This document shows positions 28,918-42,900 of a stretch of DNA of 64,000 nt, in pieces. The position numbers and the translations under genes are program-made. Numbering within the stretch: position 1 is the first letter of the stretch; every line of letters starts with the position of its first letter. The notes under the pieces were generated by a model. That model was not told where the DNA came from, did no database searches, and saw nothing but the letters and a program-made list of their open reading frames with translations. Source of the stretch: Neelides folsomi (Eukaryota > Arthropoda > Collembola > Neelipleona > Neelidae). Where the stretch lies: NCBI GenBank assembly GCA_034687125.1, contig JAQGBZ010000026.1:62001-126000 (forward strand), in the 5' to 3' direction.

Positions 28918-31900
28918 TCATCCAAATCGGCTGGAAGAAGTGAAAGATTTTCCAAATGAATGGAAAATTGTTGCAGCGGCGGAGTATTTTCCCCAACTTC
29001 CCAGTGGGGAGATCACGGCTGTGCTGTTATCCTCTGAAGAATATTGGATAGCCTGAGCAAATAAATAGACAACTAATTAACAAATGTTCTTCCCCTTTCA
29101 TTTCCTCAAAAATAAGGGGCACAAGTAATCGAAATTGTTCTTTCAATAAACTTTACATTCAATCCTTGAAATACAATTAATTAAATATTACATCTACCAA
29201 TATTTATTTACAGTTAAGTAAAAAAAATATGCAATATGCGAGTTTACGTAATAAAAGTAAATACCCTTGTGCCTTATAGGATACATGTAAAAGCAATGGT
29301 AATTAGTTTATGTTTATGGGACAAACCATTTCTGTTAAAAGATGTGCAGCGATGGTTGGATCTTCTGCTTGCTTGACAGTTTCAATAATTTCCTGGTCCG
29401 TCATGACTCCATTGATCCCATCGGTAGTGAGGACGAGGAACGCGTCCCGCGAGTGAGAGATTTCAATCATCCGAACCTCGGGCTCAGCCGTGACTCCATA
29501 TCTCTTTAGTTCTAAATCTCCAATACTCCTTGTCATCGCCAGCCGGTCATTCACGCGGCTGGTGCTGCATTTCCCGCCTGAATTCTCGATTCTTTTCTGA
29601 AATGAAAATGTTTGAAGTTTCATTCCTTATCGATCCTTGTCACTTGAAGCTGAAAGAGTCAAACAGCCACAACCCACCCACTTTTTCGGTTAGGAGCGAA
29701 GGGATGTGGTCCGTGGTGAGTTTCCGAGGTTCTCCACCTCGGCAAAGGATCGCTCGGCTGTCACCAACATGGCCAATGGCGAGTTGGCCATTCTCTCTCA
29801 GCAAACACACCGTCGCAGTCGTTCCAGAACTCACCGTCTCCCCTATCAAAAATAAATCAATTGATCAATGGGCTAAATTGGACAATTAAAAAATCTATTG
29901 TAACGTAAAATAACATCATTGTTATAAATTATATAATGAATACTCGTACTTCAAACATATAATAAATACTCATTTTATGCAATAAATATTCGCAAATAAA
30001 ACCCTACATTCCTCACTCGCGTTTTCTTTTTCTCTCATGTCATAATTTCCTCGAAATGAATCAAGACAAAAGATGTTATTTTTAGCAAATGAAATAAACA
30101 AATGACAAGAAAATTCCTCCAAGGATTTTTTACTCTGAGCTCTGCTCAAATATTTTATATGGGAACCCCCACATGCCTTTTCGGCCTGTTTAGCTCACTC
30201 ATACAGAGAGAAGTAAACAAGAGTTTCAAGTTATTTGGGCGTCTAATTAACAGAACAACTTTGTTTCACTGGAAAAATAATGATGCTGGCATTTAATAAC
30301 GAAAACTAAAATTGGATTACACGAAACTGTTTTTAGTTTTAAATGAACCGCCCCTGTTATGTAAGGATCCCATTTAACTAAACACCTCAATAAATAGAAT
30401 AAACACCTTAAAATAATTAAATTAAACACCTCTTAGGTAAACACCATAATAAATACAAGTTCAATACAATACAAAATGCCAATACCTGACCCTTTTGAAG
30501 TCTGAAGGGATGTGTGTGTGAAAGAGAATAGTTGAATTGAATTGGAAGGAAGGAAATGAAAGGATTTAAGTGGAGGAAACGAAGAGGGTGGTGAGGTTAA
30601 TGAGAGAAAGTAGCCACTTGAAGTTAATTATTTAAATGGAACTCGACTGCGGTCGAAATGCTGTGGGAAAGAGGAGAATCGGGAACTTGTAATTAAATTT
30701 CCCGATGATGGCTTCACTAGTAGAGCAAACCTCGCAATCCTTCAACATTCCCTCAAATTTGTTATCTTCCTCTGCCCGCGAGAGATTCGGGTAACTGCGA
30801 TGTATATTTTAACAACTAAATATTACACATAAAACTATTTATTTATTCCTCTCTCACAGTCCTCCAAGTAATAACATCAATTGGAGACCTAATAAATAGA
30901 TCCATCACTTACATACCCTTTCCCGCAGGGCATGCTAAATAATTACATTTTACTTTACATCATTATTTATCCCACTTCAGTTATCATTTATATCCAGGCT
31001 GGAAAAGCTTGGAAATATTTATTACAAATTCTAGGAAAACATCTCACACTCGCTTTGGTTCAAATTGGTTTTATTAAATTCTAAATAAAGGTAGATAAAA
31101 GCTATACTTACTATATTTCCCTCAACATTTTCTTCCCCATTAAATAGGTATAATTATTGAATATTGTATGGTATATTAATACACAAAACCTCACCCCTAT
31201 ATGTATATATTTGCATTATATAATTGCATTGATAAAGCCGATACATTTCAGGTTTGCAAACTAATGTTTAATTTCACAGGTTTGTAACCAAAAAAGAGCT
31301 TGACTAATATTATTTACATTATTAATATTAAAATGTGAAAATATTACAACTTCAAAGATTCTGAATGGAAATATCGATTTGGTACATTATGCATTACGCA
31401 GATTGGAATGATGATGCAGGGTCAAATTCTCACAATATTTCAATGATTTACAGGAGAGTAGAAATTTACTTTTTCCATTGCCTTCGAGGCTTTCGAATGA
31501 TCCATCCTACTCAAATATAACGCATCAATATTTTTAACCGCGATTTAGTTATTGAATATTTTATCCTGATTTATATCTTCCATGTTTTTTTTAGATATAT
31601 TTCCCTCCTTTTATGAAGGAAAAATCTTGAATGAATTTCAAGAAGAGTTCTCGTGAATGAATGGGTTTGAAAATGTGTACATTCAAATCCAAATATGTAG
31701 AAATAAAACTTTTATCATCGTAAAATATAAGTAAAACTTTTATATATATTTTAATGCCAGTTCTGATATTTTGGTATAATACCTTTTTCAACAAATATTT
31801 ATATTAATATTGAATTGTTTGATTACTAGCCTTTCGAAATATACAAAACCAAGACTGGTATGAACCTATAAAATTTATTTACATATAGCTATAAAACGAG

Positions 31901-32528
31901 TTTTTTATATAAAAAATATATGTTGTTAAGCCTTGCCTTTCTTATTGAAATTGAACCATCGGGCAAATGCATTATTGACTTCCAGAAATGAATGATGAAG
32001 AACGGAAGTGAGATCCATATCCTCACTCCTCTCCAACCAAAATGAAAGATGTTTTGGAAGCTGTTGGGCGACGAATCTTGAACATGATGAACCTCCATGT
32101 CCGTCGAACACAGCCATGTAAATTATGTTCCCTCCTTTTGAAGTCTTCAAGGTCTCAATTCCGTACTGATCTTCCTGTGTGGGCCGCCTCCCTTTCACGC
32201 TACTTACTCCAATTGAGTCCTTCAAAACTTTCGGGATAAGCTTCCCTTTGGCAATGCTTGCATCCAGAATTAAAGGAAGATCCGTCGCCGTGTCCCATGT
32301 ACCCAGCGAGTCGAATAGTTCGGGGCGCTTTCCACGCTTAGGCTTTCCAAGTCCTTTACCAAGACCAAGCCCTGTCGTTTCACTGTTCTTATCGGACTTG
32401 TGACTCTTGAATCGCTTTTGCGGTGGAGGGAACAATTCCATTAGATTGTGATTTAGGAGAAGGGGATGGATCAATTTGGCAGATGACATTCCTCTTTGAA
32501 TTCCGGTTGTGATCATAATCCCCACCAT
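28918..32528 (-). CDS. PPM1K: Mitochondrial PP2C phosphatase PPM1K
   Basis: This is a Mg/Mn-dependent Ser/Thr phosphatase. In mammals PPM1K (PP2Cm) sits in the mitochondrial matrix and activates the branched-chain ketoacid dehydrogenase by removing the phosphate on E1-alpha. Four coding exons on the minus strand join in phase: 32528-31937, 29842-29682, 29596-29327 and 29052-28918, giving 385 residues (human 372). The catalytic motifs are [10 protein letters not shown] (Glu119, Asp120), VFDGHGG (141-146), SGTTATV (203-209), GDSRAIL (225-231), LAMTRSIGD (270-278), LTTDGIN and EDNSTAVI. The C-terminal block LGSWGKY and the ending SFTSSSRFG match human PPM1K and set it apart from other PP2Cs; so does FDSLGTWD before the domain. 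The N-terminus ([20 protein letters not shown]) is basic and has no acidic residue before position 31, like a mitochondrial presequence. The first intron has a GC donor. Confidence 0.9.
29843..31936 (-). other. GC-AG intron of PPM1K
   Basis: On the minus strand exon 1 ends AAGAAAG|GCAAGG and exon 2 begins after GATAG|GGGAGA. No GT lies near the junction, while the GC donor with the surrounding AAG|GCAAG matches the known consensus for the minor GC-AG class, and only this cut joins Lys197 to GETVSSGTT in frame. The intron is 2.1 kb, AT-rich, and has no recognisable gene; the short frame at 31591-31794 resembles nothing known. Confidence 0.75.
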
Positions 32529-32591
32529 TGTTCGGTGCAGATTGCAGAGTTTGATGTGACAACGGCGGAAAATGAATTTCCGCTAAGCCTC

Positions 32592-32611
32592 TCAATTCTC
32601 CATTAATTCAT
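32592..32611 (-). promoter_or_regulatory. Two overlapping upstream mini-ORFs of PPM1K
   Basis: Just before the PPM1K start, the untranslated part of the first exon (entered through TTTTTCCACAG, first base 32618) contains ATGAATTAA and ATGGAGAATTGA. The stop of the first and the start of the second share one base (TAATG). Both lie upstream of and out of step with the PPM1K frame, so the main start at 32528 would be reached by leaky scanning or reinitiation. The sequence is plain; the regulatory effect is inferred. Confidence 0.5.
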
Positions 32612-32618
32612 GGAGATT

Positions 32619-33901
32619 CTGTGGAAAAAATAAATAATACCTAGTTAATTTTAGATATGATGTATAAACATGTCTTGTATACATTATTAAAGAATACAGA
32701 GAATTTATGAACGATAAGTAAAGTATTGTCATTAAATATCTTTTCTGTAAGAATTTTACAGAGGGGATAGAATACAGATAGGCTGAATATTAGATATTTG
32801 TAGAATATTTTAGACAATATTATGGATGGATAAGAAAGATCATGAACTTTGTAGGATAAGCATTAACAAAATAGATAAATTCAAAGGATATTTCTTGTAT
32901 GAAGGAACGCTGCAATTTATCAATGTCATGTCGTCTAATAATCCTTGGAATTAAATTATAATCAGACGGGCAGATTTTAACACTGCAGAGAACATGGAAA
33001 TTTGCAAGCACTGTTTAACCATGTTATAAACTTATGCTTCTAACAAAAAAATAAGAATACTAAAAGGGAAGCCTCAAAAATGATTAAAATGATGATGATG
33101 AGTCTCATAAGGCTAATAGGAATGCAGAATCTGCTGCAAAACATTCATAAATGAAAAATGAAGGAAATAAAAAAGTTGTGTCCTACATTAGTAATAACAA
33201 CTCCTACATTTAAAAATACAGAATATACAGTACTTGGCAGTATAGGTATTGCATTAAAAAAATTACTTGTCTTTTCTTTCTGAAATAAATTGTATTGCGA
33301 CTAAAATCAATTACGATTAAAAACTATTCTGATCATGTAATAATATTCCAAAAATTAATTTCAACTTACTTATTATGTGCGTATTTAACAAACCGACATG
33401 TAATATCATTTGTAATTTATGAATATTTTATGAATAATTAATGGGTACATAATTAATCAATCAAGATGTGAAGCAGAGCTTATTTTCAACGAAAGATAAT
33501 AAAATTGGTATTGTAATATTACCTAGCATGTAATCTACTTATGAGGGCAAAGACCCAAATGGAAAATCGAAGCTGGTAGTAAAAAAACTTTATTGTAATG
33601 TATAGTAAATACGATCCCCAGAATCGACAGAAAATGTGGCTGTGGCTTCTGCCAACATTACCCATTTGACCAAATTTAAGCAGAATTCTATCCAATTGCA
33701 ACCTAACAAGTGTTCAATTGAGAGATTTCAAACATTTCCATCCAGAGGCAAACATTCCTATTCTATCAATACAACTTGTATGAAATCAACCCTTGGAAGA
33801 TTCAATTTCAAAGAATCCTTTTCTGAAGCCCCAAACACCTCAACCAGACTTTAAATTGTCTCTTGTAAAAAAAGGCATTAGGAAGGTGTAAGCGTGTAAA
33901 G
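32619..33901. other. Intergenic between divergent PPM1K and coiled-coil genes
   Basis: This AT-rich stretch separates a minus-strand and a plus-strand gene and so should hold both promoters and any upstream untranslated exon of PPM1K. No clear TATA box was picked out. Short frames at 32820-33011 and 33519-33854 resemble nothing known. Confidence 0.4.
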
Positions 33902-36900
33902 ATGGGACCAGAGAAAGTGATGGAAATTGATTCGGGTGAGCAAACGTTGAATTTCCCCCAATCAGCAGCCCTTCGTCCGACTAAGCCAGAAAAGGAAGAA
34001 AAGAAGGGTATTATAAAGAGATTAGAAAGTTTCTTCGAGCATCCTGACTCCCAAATTACTTTCCCTTTCCCACCAAACTCTCCAAGGCTCAAAAAGGCTC
34101 AATCCCTGTTAGCGCAAAAGAACTTTAAATTCCATTTCCTCAACCCTCTCTCTTTTTTAGTCTCGAGGATATGGAAATTGAGGAGATCCAAATAAATGAG
34201 CCATCGTGAGTATCAGGGAAATATCAAGTTTATTTTTTGAAACAAAATCCCTCCTCGTAAAATGGAACCATCCTCTTGAATTGCAATTCACCCTCCTTCA
34301 CTCTGGGAGATAAGTAAAATGCAGGAAATAATCGTATCCTGGAGGAACTCCTGGATAGGTCCCGCCTTGGTTGCAACTGATATTGCCTTCATGTAGGGCA
34401 AATAAACAGTCACTGTAATAGGAATCATTATTTTAAAATGCTCATCCACTCCCAGTTTCATCAAGTTAATTGTTTTGGTTTGTAAGTCCTCCTCAGTAAA
34501 CCCAAGTCGTCAAGCTTGTCATTGAAGGAATGAAGAGAAGACCAAGAGAAAGCCTTAAGCCCCACTCGACCCAACAGGTGAATTGTTCTAAAACACTTAA
34601 GATCCTGCAACAAGTCTCAGGAATATTTTCATCTTTCAGACTCGCTAATACTTGTGGCTTCCATAATACACAATACTTACATGGAAGTTGTATTTGCTAT
34701 TTGTATCCCTTCTGTTTATTTATTGCCTAATAACTCATCATTCTTCCTGCTAAATGAAAATGATAAATTATCCCATAAACTAAATTATTCTTCAATATAT
34801 CAGTTTTAATTGCCTTATTTGTCAAATCCAGAAGGGATAACATATGGACATTTATAAAATTGAAAAGTGGGAAACTTGTTTATAAATATTATTATAGACT
34901 TTCTCTCAAACGCAAACAAGCAGTGAAAAATCATTTTATAAATTCTCGCCATATAGCCTTATCATCACATGAAGTTTATAATAGAAATTAAACTGACTTG
35001 CAAATGGAATATTCATAGTAAAGGGGTAAGTGCAGTTTAATTAAATGATAGACCCTTTGAGTCAGGATGTGTATAATAAGGGAGGAGTTTAATAAACGTT
35101 GGTTCGAGTGAGATAAGAGTTAGCCCCGGCTTTCTCCTTCATTTATGTATTTACTATAAGGGAAAGAGCAAGACGAGGCTGTGTATGTGTTATGCTTAAA
35201 TAATCGATTTATAAACCAAGCGCAGACTCAAGCGACGGACGGAGTCGAGGACGATGAGCAACAATTGCATTGTCGCCACGCATTCTAAACTGTTGCTGAG
35301 CCGAGGACATTGGAGAACTCCGCTCCTCCCGCCTCAGTTCCCAACCGCCAGCCAACCAAGAAGCAAACTACCCATTGAAAATATCCTAAGACCATCCACA
35401 ATAAATTTTCTCTATTACAACAATTTATGTTCCAGCATAGGAAATTGTTCATAATTGTATTTAATTCGGAATAACTTTTAAAAAATGTCAGAGGAGTTCA
35501 GGAATTTAATTTCGTAGCTTCTAAATATTTTTATGCCAATTTTGAAAATTTAAACTCAGGGGGAAAATACAAGTTGTTGGATCAAAAAGTAAGTGTTCTA
35601 TATTTTCTAAAAAAATTACTCCTCAACTACTATATGAGACTACATGATATGATATTTATAATGAGAAAAATACCTTCAAAAAACAAAAGATTTGGATGAT
35701 TGAGAGGAAATGAAAAATATTTTGTTTTCTACAGTGAAGAAGAGCGTAGCTAGTCCCATACCGGATAAAGATGGGAAGGGGAAGAAGCCGGCTGCTCGAA
35801 CAGATAGCAGTAAGTTCTCATATGTTATGTTCTCCCGGAATGAGAGGAAATGAACCGCCCGAAGTATTCAAAATGCTTTCACCATATCTACCCGGCATGT
35901 GCGGAGAAAGTCCCGCAATTATTGAACTTGTTCTATTTCCACTCCTACTTTTTCCTCCTTTCACTTTTAACACTTGTCAATTTAATATTTTACATAAAGG
36001 GAATCTCTGAAAATTTAAACTATAAAATATTTATTAATTTATTTTTAATAGAACATTAAACTTGAAAATTATTTGACCTCTTAGCCAAATATTTAATAAT
36101 TGTATTGAAATGTCATTTGAAAATGAAATTGAAAATATTGAAGGGAGCAATCTGATGGGGAAATTTACTCAAAGCGTCCGAAGAATTGTTCAAGACGTTC
36201 GAGATGAAGGAGCACCAAGTAAATTATTTTTTAATCTTTATAAATACACCGCTTGTTATTGTTTTTATTAATTTATTAGCGAACCCTAAATCATGATATA
36301 ATTTGCAAACAACTTTGTGTTAAAAGGGAAAGGGTTATGATCTTATACCGCCAAAGTTGAGCCGAAAGATCAAGGTGTGCTTTTTGCACATTACTATTAC
36401 ATCATATTTTATAACAAGTAATTTTTGATTACAAAAACTAGATTATTATATAATCCAAAGATCGAAATTATAATTTTATCACCAAAATATTAATACCGAA
36501 TACATTAAAAAAGACAGAATGAGAGAAATGGCCTATCCGAACTATAATATTGGGTTTTTATCATTCATTCTCGCTTCTCCTACTCGTTCTTACGACTTTG
36601 AGAGGATAGTGAAAGACACAATTGAGAAAAGTAAGTAAATTCAAAACAAAAACCCAATTTAAATAAAACACACAAACCACTTACATAATAGAAAAGCGAG
36701 CCGTAAACCATCAAGAGTACTTGAATAGAAAAATAGAAATCTTTTTGCTCGTTTAGTAAGTCTGAGCCAAGAATCAATATTCAAATAATCAATTTAGCAT
36801 ATAAACCTATATAGTATTCCCGTACGAATACATGTACTTTATCATGCATATTGAATATGCAACGAGAATGAAGTAGACAATAACTATTTTAATTAACATA

Positions 36901-39900
36901 AATACAAACTATTCATGCGGTTTATGGCTTCTGAAACTAGGTTCCAAGAAAATTACTTCTTCAACCTCTTCAAAAGAAAAGCGCATTAGCATAATAATTT
37001 ATAACTATAAGTCGCATTGAAGGAAGATTCAAAACGAGACTTCATCACCATTTCAAATATAAATTATGCAAATGCAACCGTACATTGTCATTATTGAAAT
37101 TAAGTTTAACTTTTGGTTCAACTTCATTTTATCTATTTCCCAACTTTCAATTCAACATGGCTTCAATCATCCTCCAACAGTTGCTGAGTCTTTCAGTTTT
37201 TCCAAGTTATGAAACTTTAGCCCTTAGCCTTAAGACGTATTATTAATTAACATTAAATGAAGAGTGAAAAATATTTAATTACATACTTCGCTTTGTGAAA
37301 TGTCAAATATTTACAATCTTTGTTCTTGATTGGTTAAATTAGCATTTGGGGTTAATTAAAGTTATAGATTGCCTGTACCTAATGTAAGAAATTCCTCAAC
37401 AGTTACTTATTTTGAATATAACCCCCTTTTATATAAAAGTTGTGTTGAATATTTAGTTGTATGGTAGACTTCTTTTGTAATACCTAGTTATACCTATAAT
37501 ATAAATACTATCTAAATACGGTTAAATACCTATACAGATATAAAATAATGCATATAAATGGTTCAAATAAAGTATAATTCATTCACGGCTAACTTGCGCT
37601 TGAGATTTAGAGGCCCTATCAAGTGCATTATTAAAATTCTCAGCTCAGTTCAGTAACAATATTTTAATAATGCACTTGATAGGGCTTCTAAATCTCAAGC
37701 GCAAATTAGCAGTGAATGAGGTATAGTTATAAATATTTTTATCTTAGCTTGCGCTTGCGCTAACGTTTGACGGTGCGGTGGTTAGTTCAAATAATAAAAA
37801 GCTTTAATAAAAAACAAGATTTTTTAAATTGCAAATATTTAACAAGGAGTAATTACAAGTTAACTTAAATTATTAAAACCAACATGTTAAGAAGAGACGT
37901 GAAAGGTTATAAAACTTTAATTAATAAATAAATGAGAAGAAACTAGAATTTTGACATTCAATATTAACTTTTGTTAAATGCATGTAATTTTATGTGTTGC
38001 AGTGTTGCTTTTTATAATTTATTTATAAGTTTATAACGTTGAATAATAATTCAATTATAGCTTTAAATTTTAATTTATACCTAATAACTCAATGTTTGAC
38101 AGGTGGTAAGACGAAAGAGGAGGCGATGAAGGAGCAGCTTCGTCTTCACACAACCCGCCGTCGGCTCGAGTACAATTACGAAACGGCCAAAACGGCTCTC
38201 GTCAACCTCCACGGGGAATATGACAGATCAAAGGAAACTCTGAATCCTGTCACTCGTTACGCTCTCCTCAAAACCATGATCAAAGTACGATCTTTTTAAC
38301 TCCATTATTTTATGAAACAAGAGAAAATTATAGTAATTTCCCATCCACCTCTTCTTGACTCCTATCCAATTATAATGGATTGATTCCATCAAGACTTCCC
38401 CACTCCGACTAAAATTCCAAGAACTCCAACGAAGTATAAAAAGGCTTGAAGGAAAACTACAAAAAACCTTTTTTTCACCCTTGTAAATCCGAGTTGAAAG
38501 GAAAATCAAAGAGACGAATCCTATAAAGGAAATTCTCATTTAACAACCCTGATGGCTTTCCCCAAAAGTGGTACATAAAATATTTTACACATGGGACAAT
38601 TTTTTAAATTAAAAAACTCCTTTACTCTTTGAGTCATTGAGGAAAGAAGAAGTTGGGCAAAGAGGAATCGGAATTGCCTGCTAATGATTTTGACGGATTA
38701 GTTGCTAAAAGGATTGGAGTAGAACCCAAATGTTCTCAGATGGTAAAAGACCCAAAACCAGGGAAATTTTCGTCTTCATTCCCCATCCAACTAAAGGGGT
38801 TTTTATACTACGAACTTGAAAGTCTAGTAGAATTCGTCCATTTAAATTTTCCACTCTGGTTCACTCTTCCCCTGCTTTAAAATTCTGATTTTGGAAATTG
38901 CCTCGACTCCTCGAAGAATCACCTACAGCTAAGTACGTATCTTCTGAGGTGGTAGGATGGGCCAATTCAACAGCGAAGCCTATTCGACTCCTATACACCT
39001 CAAATAGAGAAATACTCCATTCGGAGTTAGTATATTCCACCATATAAATATATTCTTTATAATATATAATAAATGGATATAGCACCACATGAATGCTCGA
39101 GTGAATTTACGTAAGCTCTCTCTGAGGAAGAGATTCGATAAGCGATCCTAAGAGTAGAATTGGCGAAAGTCGTCTGGCTCTCCCTCGACGTCACCGGGCA
39201 ATTTGCATACGAAGGACCCTCCTGCTCTTCCCCGACTTCATTTAGGGGCGAAGAATGGGACAGAGGTCCATTAGCATTAATTGAAATGGCCTTACAACCC
39301 ACCCCGTGATTAACACTCAACCACCAACGGTGGACACTTTCCAAATTGATCACTCGATTAACACTCCCGACCCTTTGAACTTTGAAGGCTACTACTCACA
39401 GAGAGACTAATCTCTTTTTATCATGAAATCTTAATCGAATCTCATTTTGAAAGGTTCTTTTATGATCGATGCCCCCGGTCTCTATAATTCCCCAATATCA
39501 ATCATCTATGAAGGTAGAGCTCCGATCGATTATTTATAAATTTCATAACACACCAAATAAAATATTCCTTTTCAAACTTGATCATTTATCATAAATATTA
39601 GGACTGCCATTCTCATATTAAAATATACAAATATATTTTTAACGTTGGTGTGATACAATTGATTTTATCAAAATAATAATCTTTAGTTTAGTGGAAAATA
39701 AGTTGTTCGACCGGTTTAGGAGGTTTATCGTTCAAGTATTTTTTTGGTTAATTTGGAAAAGTTGGCTTTAACTTTTCATTTCACAAATCTCAAATAATCG
39801 TTTTCCTCTTGTTGAATTGAAAAAAGTCTTTCTATGGCCTATACATAATACATCCAAGTTCAAGCTCCTTCAATTGATATCCCTTTGGAAAGAAAAGTAA

Positions 39901-42900
39901 AAGGTCTTAAAGTCAGCTCCTTCTTGCACTAAAAGTCTTAAAGAATAAAGAAACTTTAGAAAGTCAGAAATGAAAATCAACGATTTCCTCATGCGAATCA
40001 AAAGAAGAAGAGAGCAAATTCAAAGAATTCCTTCCAACTCAAACTTTTATCCTTAATCCTTAACATCCACGCCATTCTTAAAACTAAGGTCTTTAATACT
40101 TATTAAATTGTTCCTAACTCAAAAACCAAAAAATTCTATTTTCGAATCCAAAAGGAATAAGGTAAATAAAATCCATTTTTTTACAAAAAATCACGTTCAT
40201 GATAAATACAAGAATAGGCTTTCATCTTTGACTAAATAAAATCTCTTTTTATCCATTTTATGTAGATCTAGTTATTTTCCATTTCTTCATCACATTTCGA
40301 ATTTCGTTATTATGAAATGCCATTTGGGATGGATGCATTTTTACAAGCAAATCAATCGTTCATTTCTTTGAACTTCTCCAAGTGATACACAGATATAAGT
40401 ATGGCACACTGTACACAAGTCAAGTGATTAGGTAATAATTATTTTTATAATTCGTGTTGCTCATCTTTTTTCCGTATCTTTGAGCATAAAAATAAGGAAA
40501 TTGCATCAATAACCATTTAATCCAATGATAGGATTTTCCGTTTTCATCAATTTATTATCAAGCAATCAATGAATCTAAACAAGTTCCGTATATCAAGAAA
40601 AAAAGATTTTTCCTAAAGCGTACAAAGGCTATCTACTTTCTACATAATATGTGTATAGAGATAGAACTAATGTATTTATTTAATGTACGTAATATAGTAG
40701 TAATGATTTGGGTCGTGAAAAAAAATCCTAGTCCTAGTCCTAATCGCTGAAAATAAATATTCCGAATACGATTCAAATAATCTTTTCTTGGCTATTGAGA
40801 ACTGGAAATCTCCTTCGCGAGGAATTGGAGGCAGGCAAACAAAGGAGAGATGAATATCTTTCCCTATCTCTTCTCCAATGTAAACACTCCTCCTTTCCCT
40901 CTCTCCTCTCAATTGAAGACGTACTTAACTTCATAGGGAATATATCTGAGTTGAATGCGGAATCTAAACAGAGAGCGTGATGGCATATGGATGTTTGTTT
41001 GGAGCTCACAGAGGCTAAGGAAAACAATCGGAGATGGAAATTCTGAATATTCCATATTCAACTCATTCCTTCGTCCTGGGAATCTCATAGTCAATCGGGT
41101 GGCTTGAGGGGAGAAAACTTCCCCTAACGCAAACAAATAAAAGGTCGCCTTTGCTTACCAAAAAGAGAAAGAACAATTGGTTGGGGCCTAACTAAGTAAC
41201 TTCCTTTTACTACGTACTTTGTTAATATAATTATGTGAAAACCGTACATCAGTTAGAGAAACAAAATTACTATAAAGAACCTTGGAATGTAAAGAATAAA
41301 CCTCAAGTGTTTCCTACTTATTTAATAAAGAATAGAGTAGGTTTAGAAATTGCTGCTCATTTGACAGTCATATTTACAAGCGAAATATGGAGAATGGGAA
41401 TTGCTCAACTTGAGGGTTTGGCCAGTTTTAAATTCCGAATTTTCCTTTTCCAAGGTCCCTCCGGAACAATTGAGGTCCATTGAAGGAACAGAGTCATTCA
41501 TAAGGAAAGCCCTTTGACTAAAAATTCCTTATTTAACTCCACCTTAATGATCAGAGTGGTTGTTCCAGGAACCGTTCTTTCATTTGAACTTTAATTAAGA
41601 GTTAAATTACAGAGTAAATTAAGGTTCAACTTAAGGATAATCCCCATGATCAACTTTTACATCACTTTTATATTCATGTGGACTTGTCCAAGGAATTGGA
41701 TTCGTTAGGAGTGAGGGAGGCCGGGACGAGATTGGTTATAAATGGGGCAGCAGGGAAGCTGCTGTCTTTGAGGTGCAATGAGCCGAGCCGTTGGGAAGTC
41801 TCCTCAAGTGTGAGATGAATTAGCCGTCTCAATTCACTTTCCCTTCAAGGGAGGAAGTGGAGTGAAGGAGGGCCCAAGTGGCCCCAATCGATACTTCAAT
41901 CCTATCCCTACTAATGACAAAAAACCCAACACCGGACACCCAATACCCAACACGAGTCTCAAGATATACTCAATTTTCTTACCGAGCCTCTCAAATCTCA
42001 TCCAATCTCAATCCACCTTGTTCGCATGAAACCAAAGCCTCTTGGTTCGATGAGAAAAAAAGAATTCTGATCAGTTTCCTCATAATTGTCTTCGTAGTTA
42101 TTTTTTGATTCCTTATTGTAAAGAAATGAATACTTACGCATCTATCAGCTATTAGCTAAGTTTATGAATTGATGCAATAATTAAATTATATTTTGATATT
42201 TTCTTTTGCTTTTTCAATTGGAAATATTATTATGACATAAAAAGTATTTCGATTGTTCATACATATTTTAATTATTTTTTGAATGTATTATTTAGCAAGT
42301 CGCCAGATTGGAAACAGAATATTGGACACTCGTGGACTTTCCCAAACAAGAGAAACAAGAGCCCGTGCACGCCTACGTCCTCAGAGCTTGCACAACGCTC
42401 GAGAAGATCAACCAGAACCAGCGGGAAGTGAACTCAACCGAATTGGAAGAAAGACTCCGAGACGAGAGAGAACGTTTAGAAGGTAATCGTTTTTATATAA
42501 GTGATATATATAGTCGAATTTTGGAATTCTAAGCAAGTCTCAAAAGACGAGCTTCTTTAAATATTGAAGAGAAAAGGAAGAGAATTATTTCCCTCGTAGT
42601 AATCATATCTCGAAAAGAGAGTTAGAGAGAAAGAGACCGGATGGAATTAGTCAGCTTAATGAAATTCCTTCCCTGTGGTCTCTTTAAATGCCTTAAGCCG
42701 TAAAACCCCCAAACTTGGCGGAAAGTTATGAATACATAATTGTGCGAACCTTATTTTCCTCCCTCCTCCTTGAGAGAGGCGGAGGATGAGGAGATTCCCA
42801 TGCAAATCCCCTCCTAAAATAATACATGGCCTCTTGGAGGGAACGAGGAAGTAAATTAATTTGACTCAATTCGAACGGCAAAGTTGAGAAGATTCACCTT

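Noticed and set aside
33902-34195. Unspliced reading of the first exon of the coiled-coil gene as a 97-codon gene
   Set aside because: A strong donor (TCGG|GTGAGC) after 33935 gives the phase needed by exon 35735. A possible second exon at about 34160-34205 ends in phase 2 and finds no partner, so the longer reading was not kept, though it is not excluded.
39057-39353. Minus-strand frame of 98 codons in the 4-kb intron
   Set aside because: It overlaps other frames in the same GC-richer patch and has no domain or splice support.
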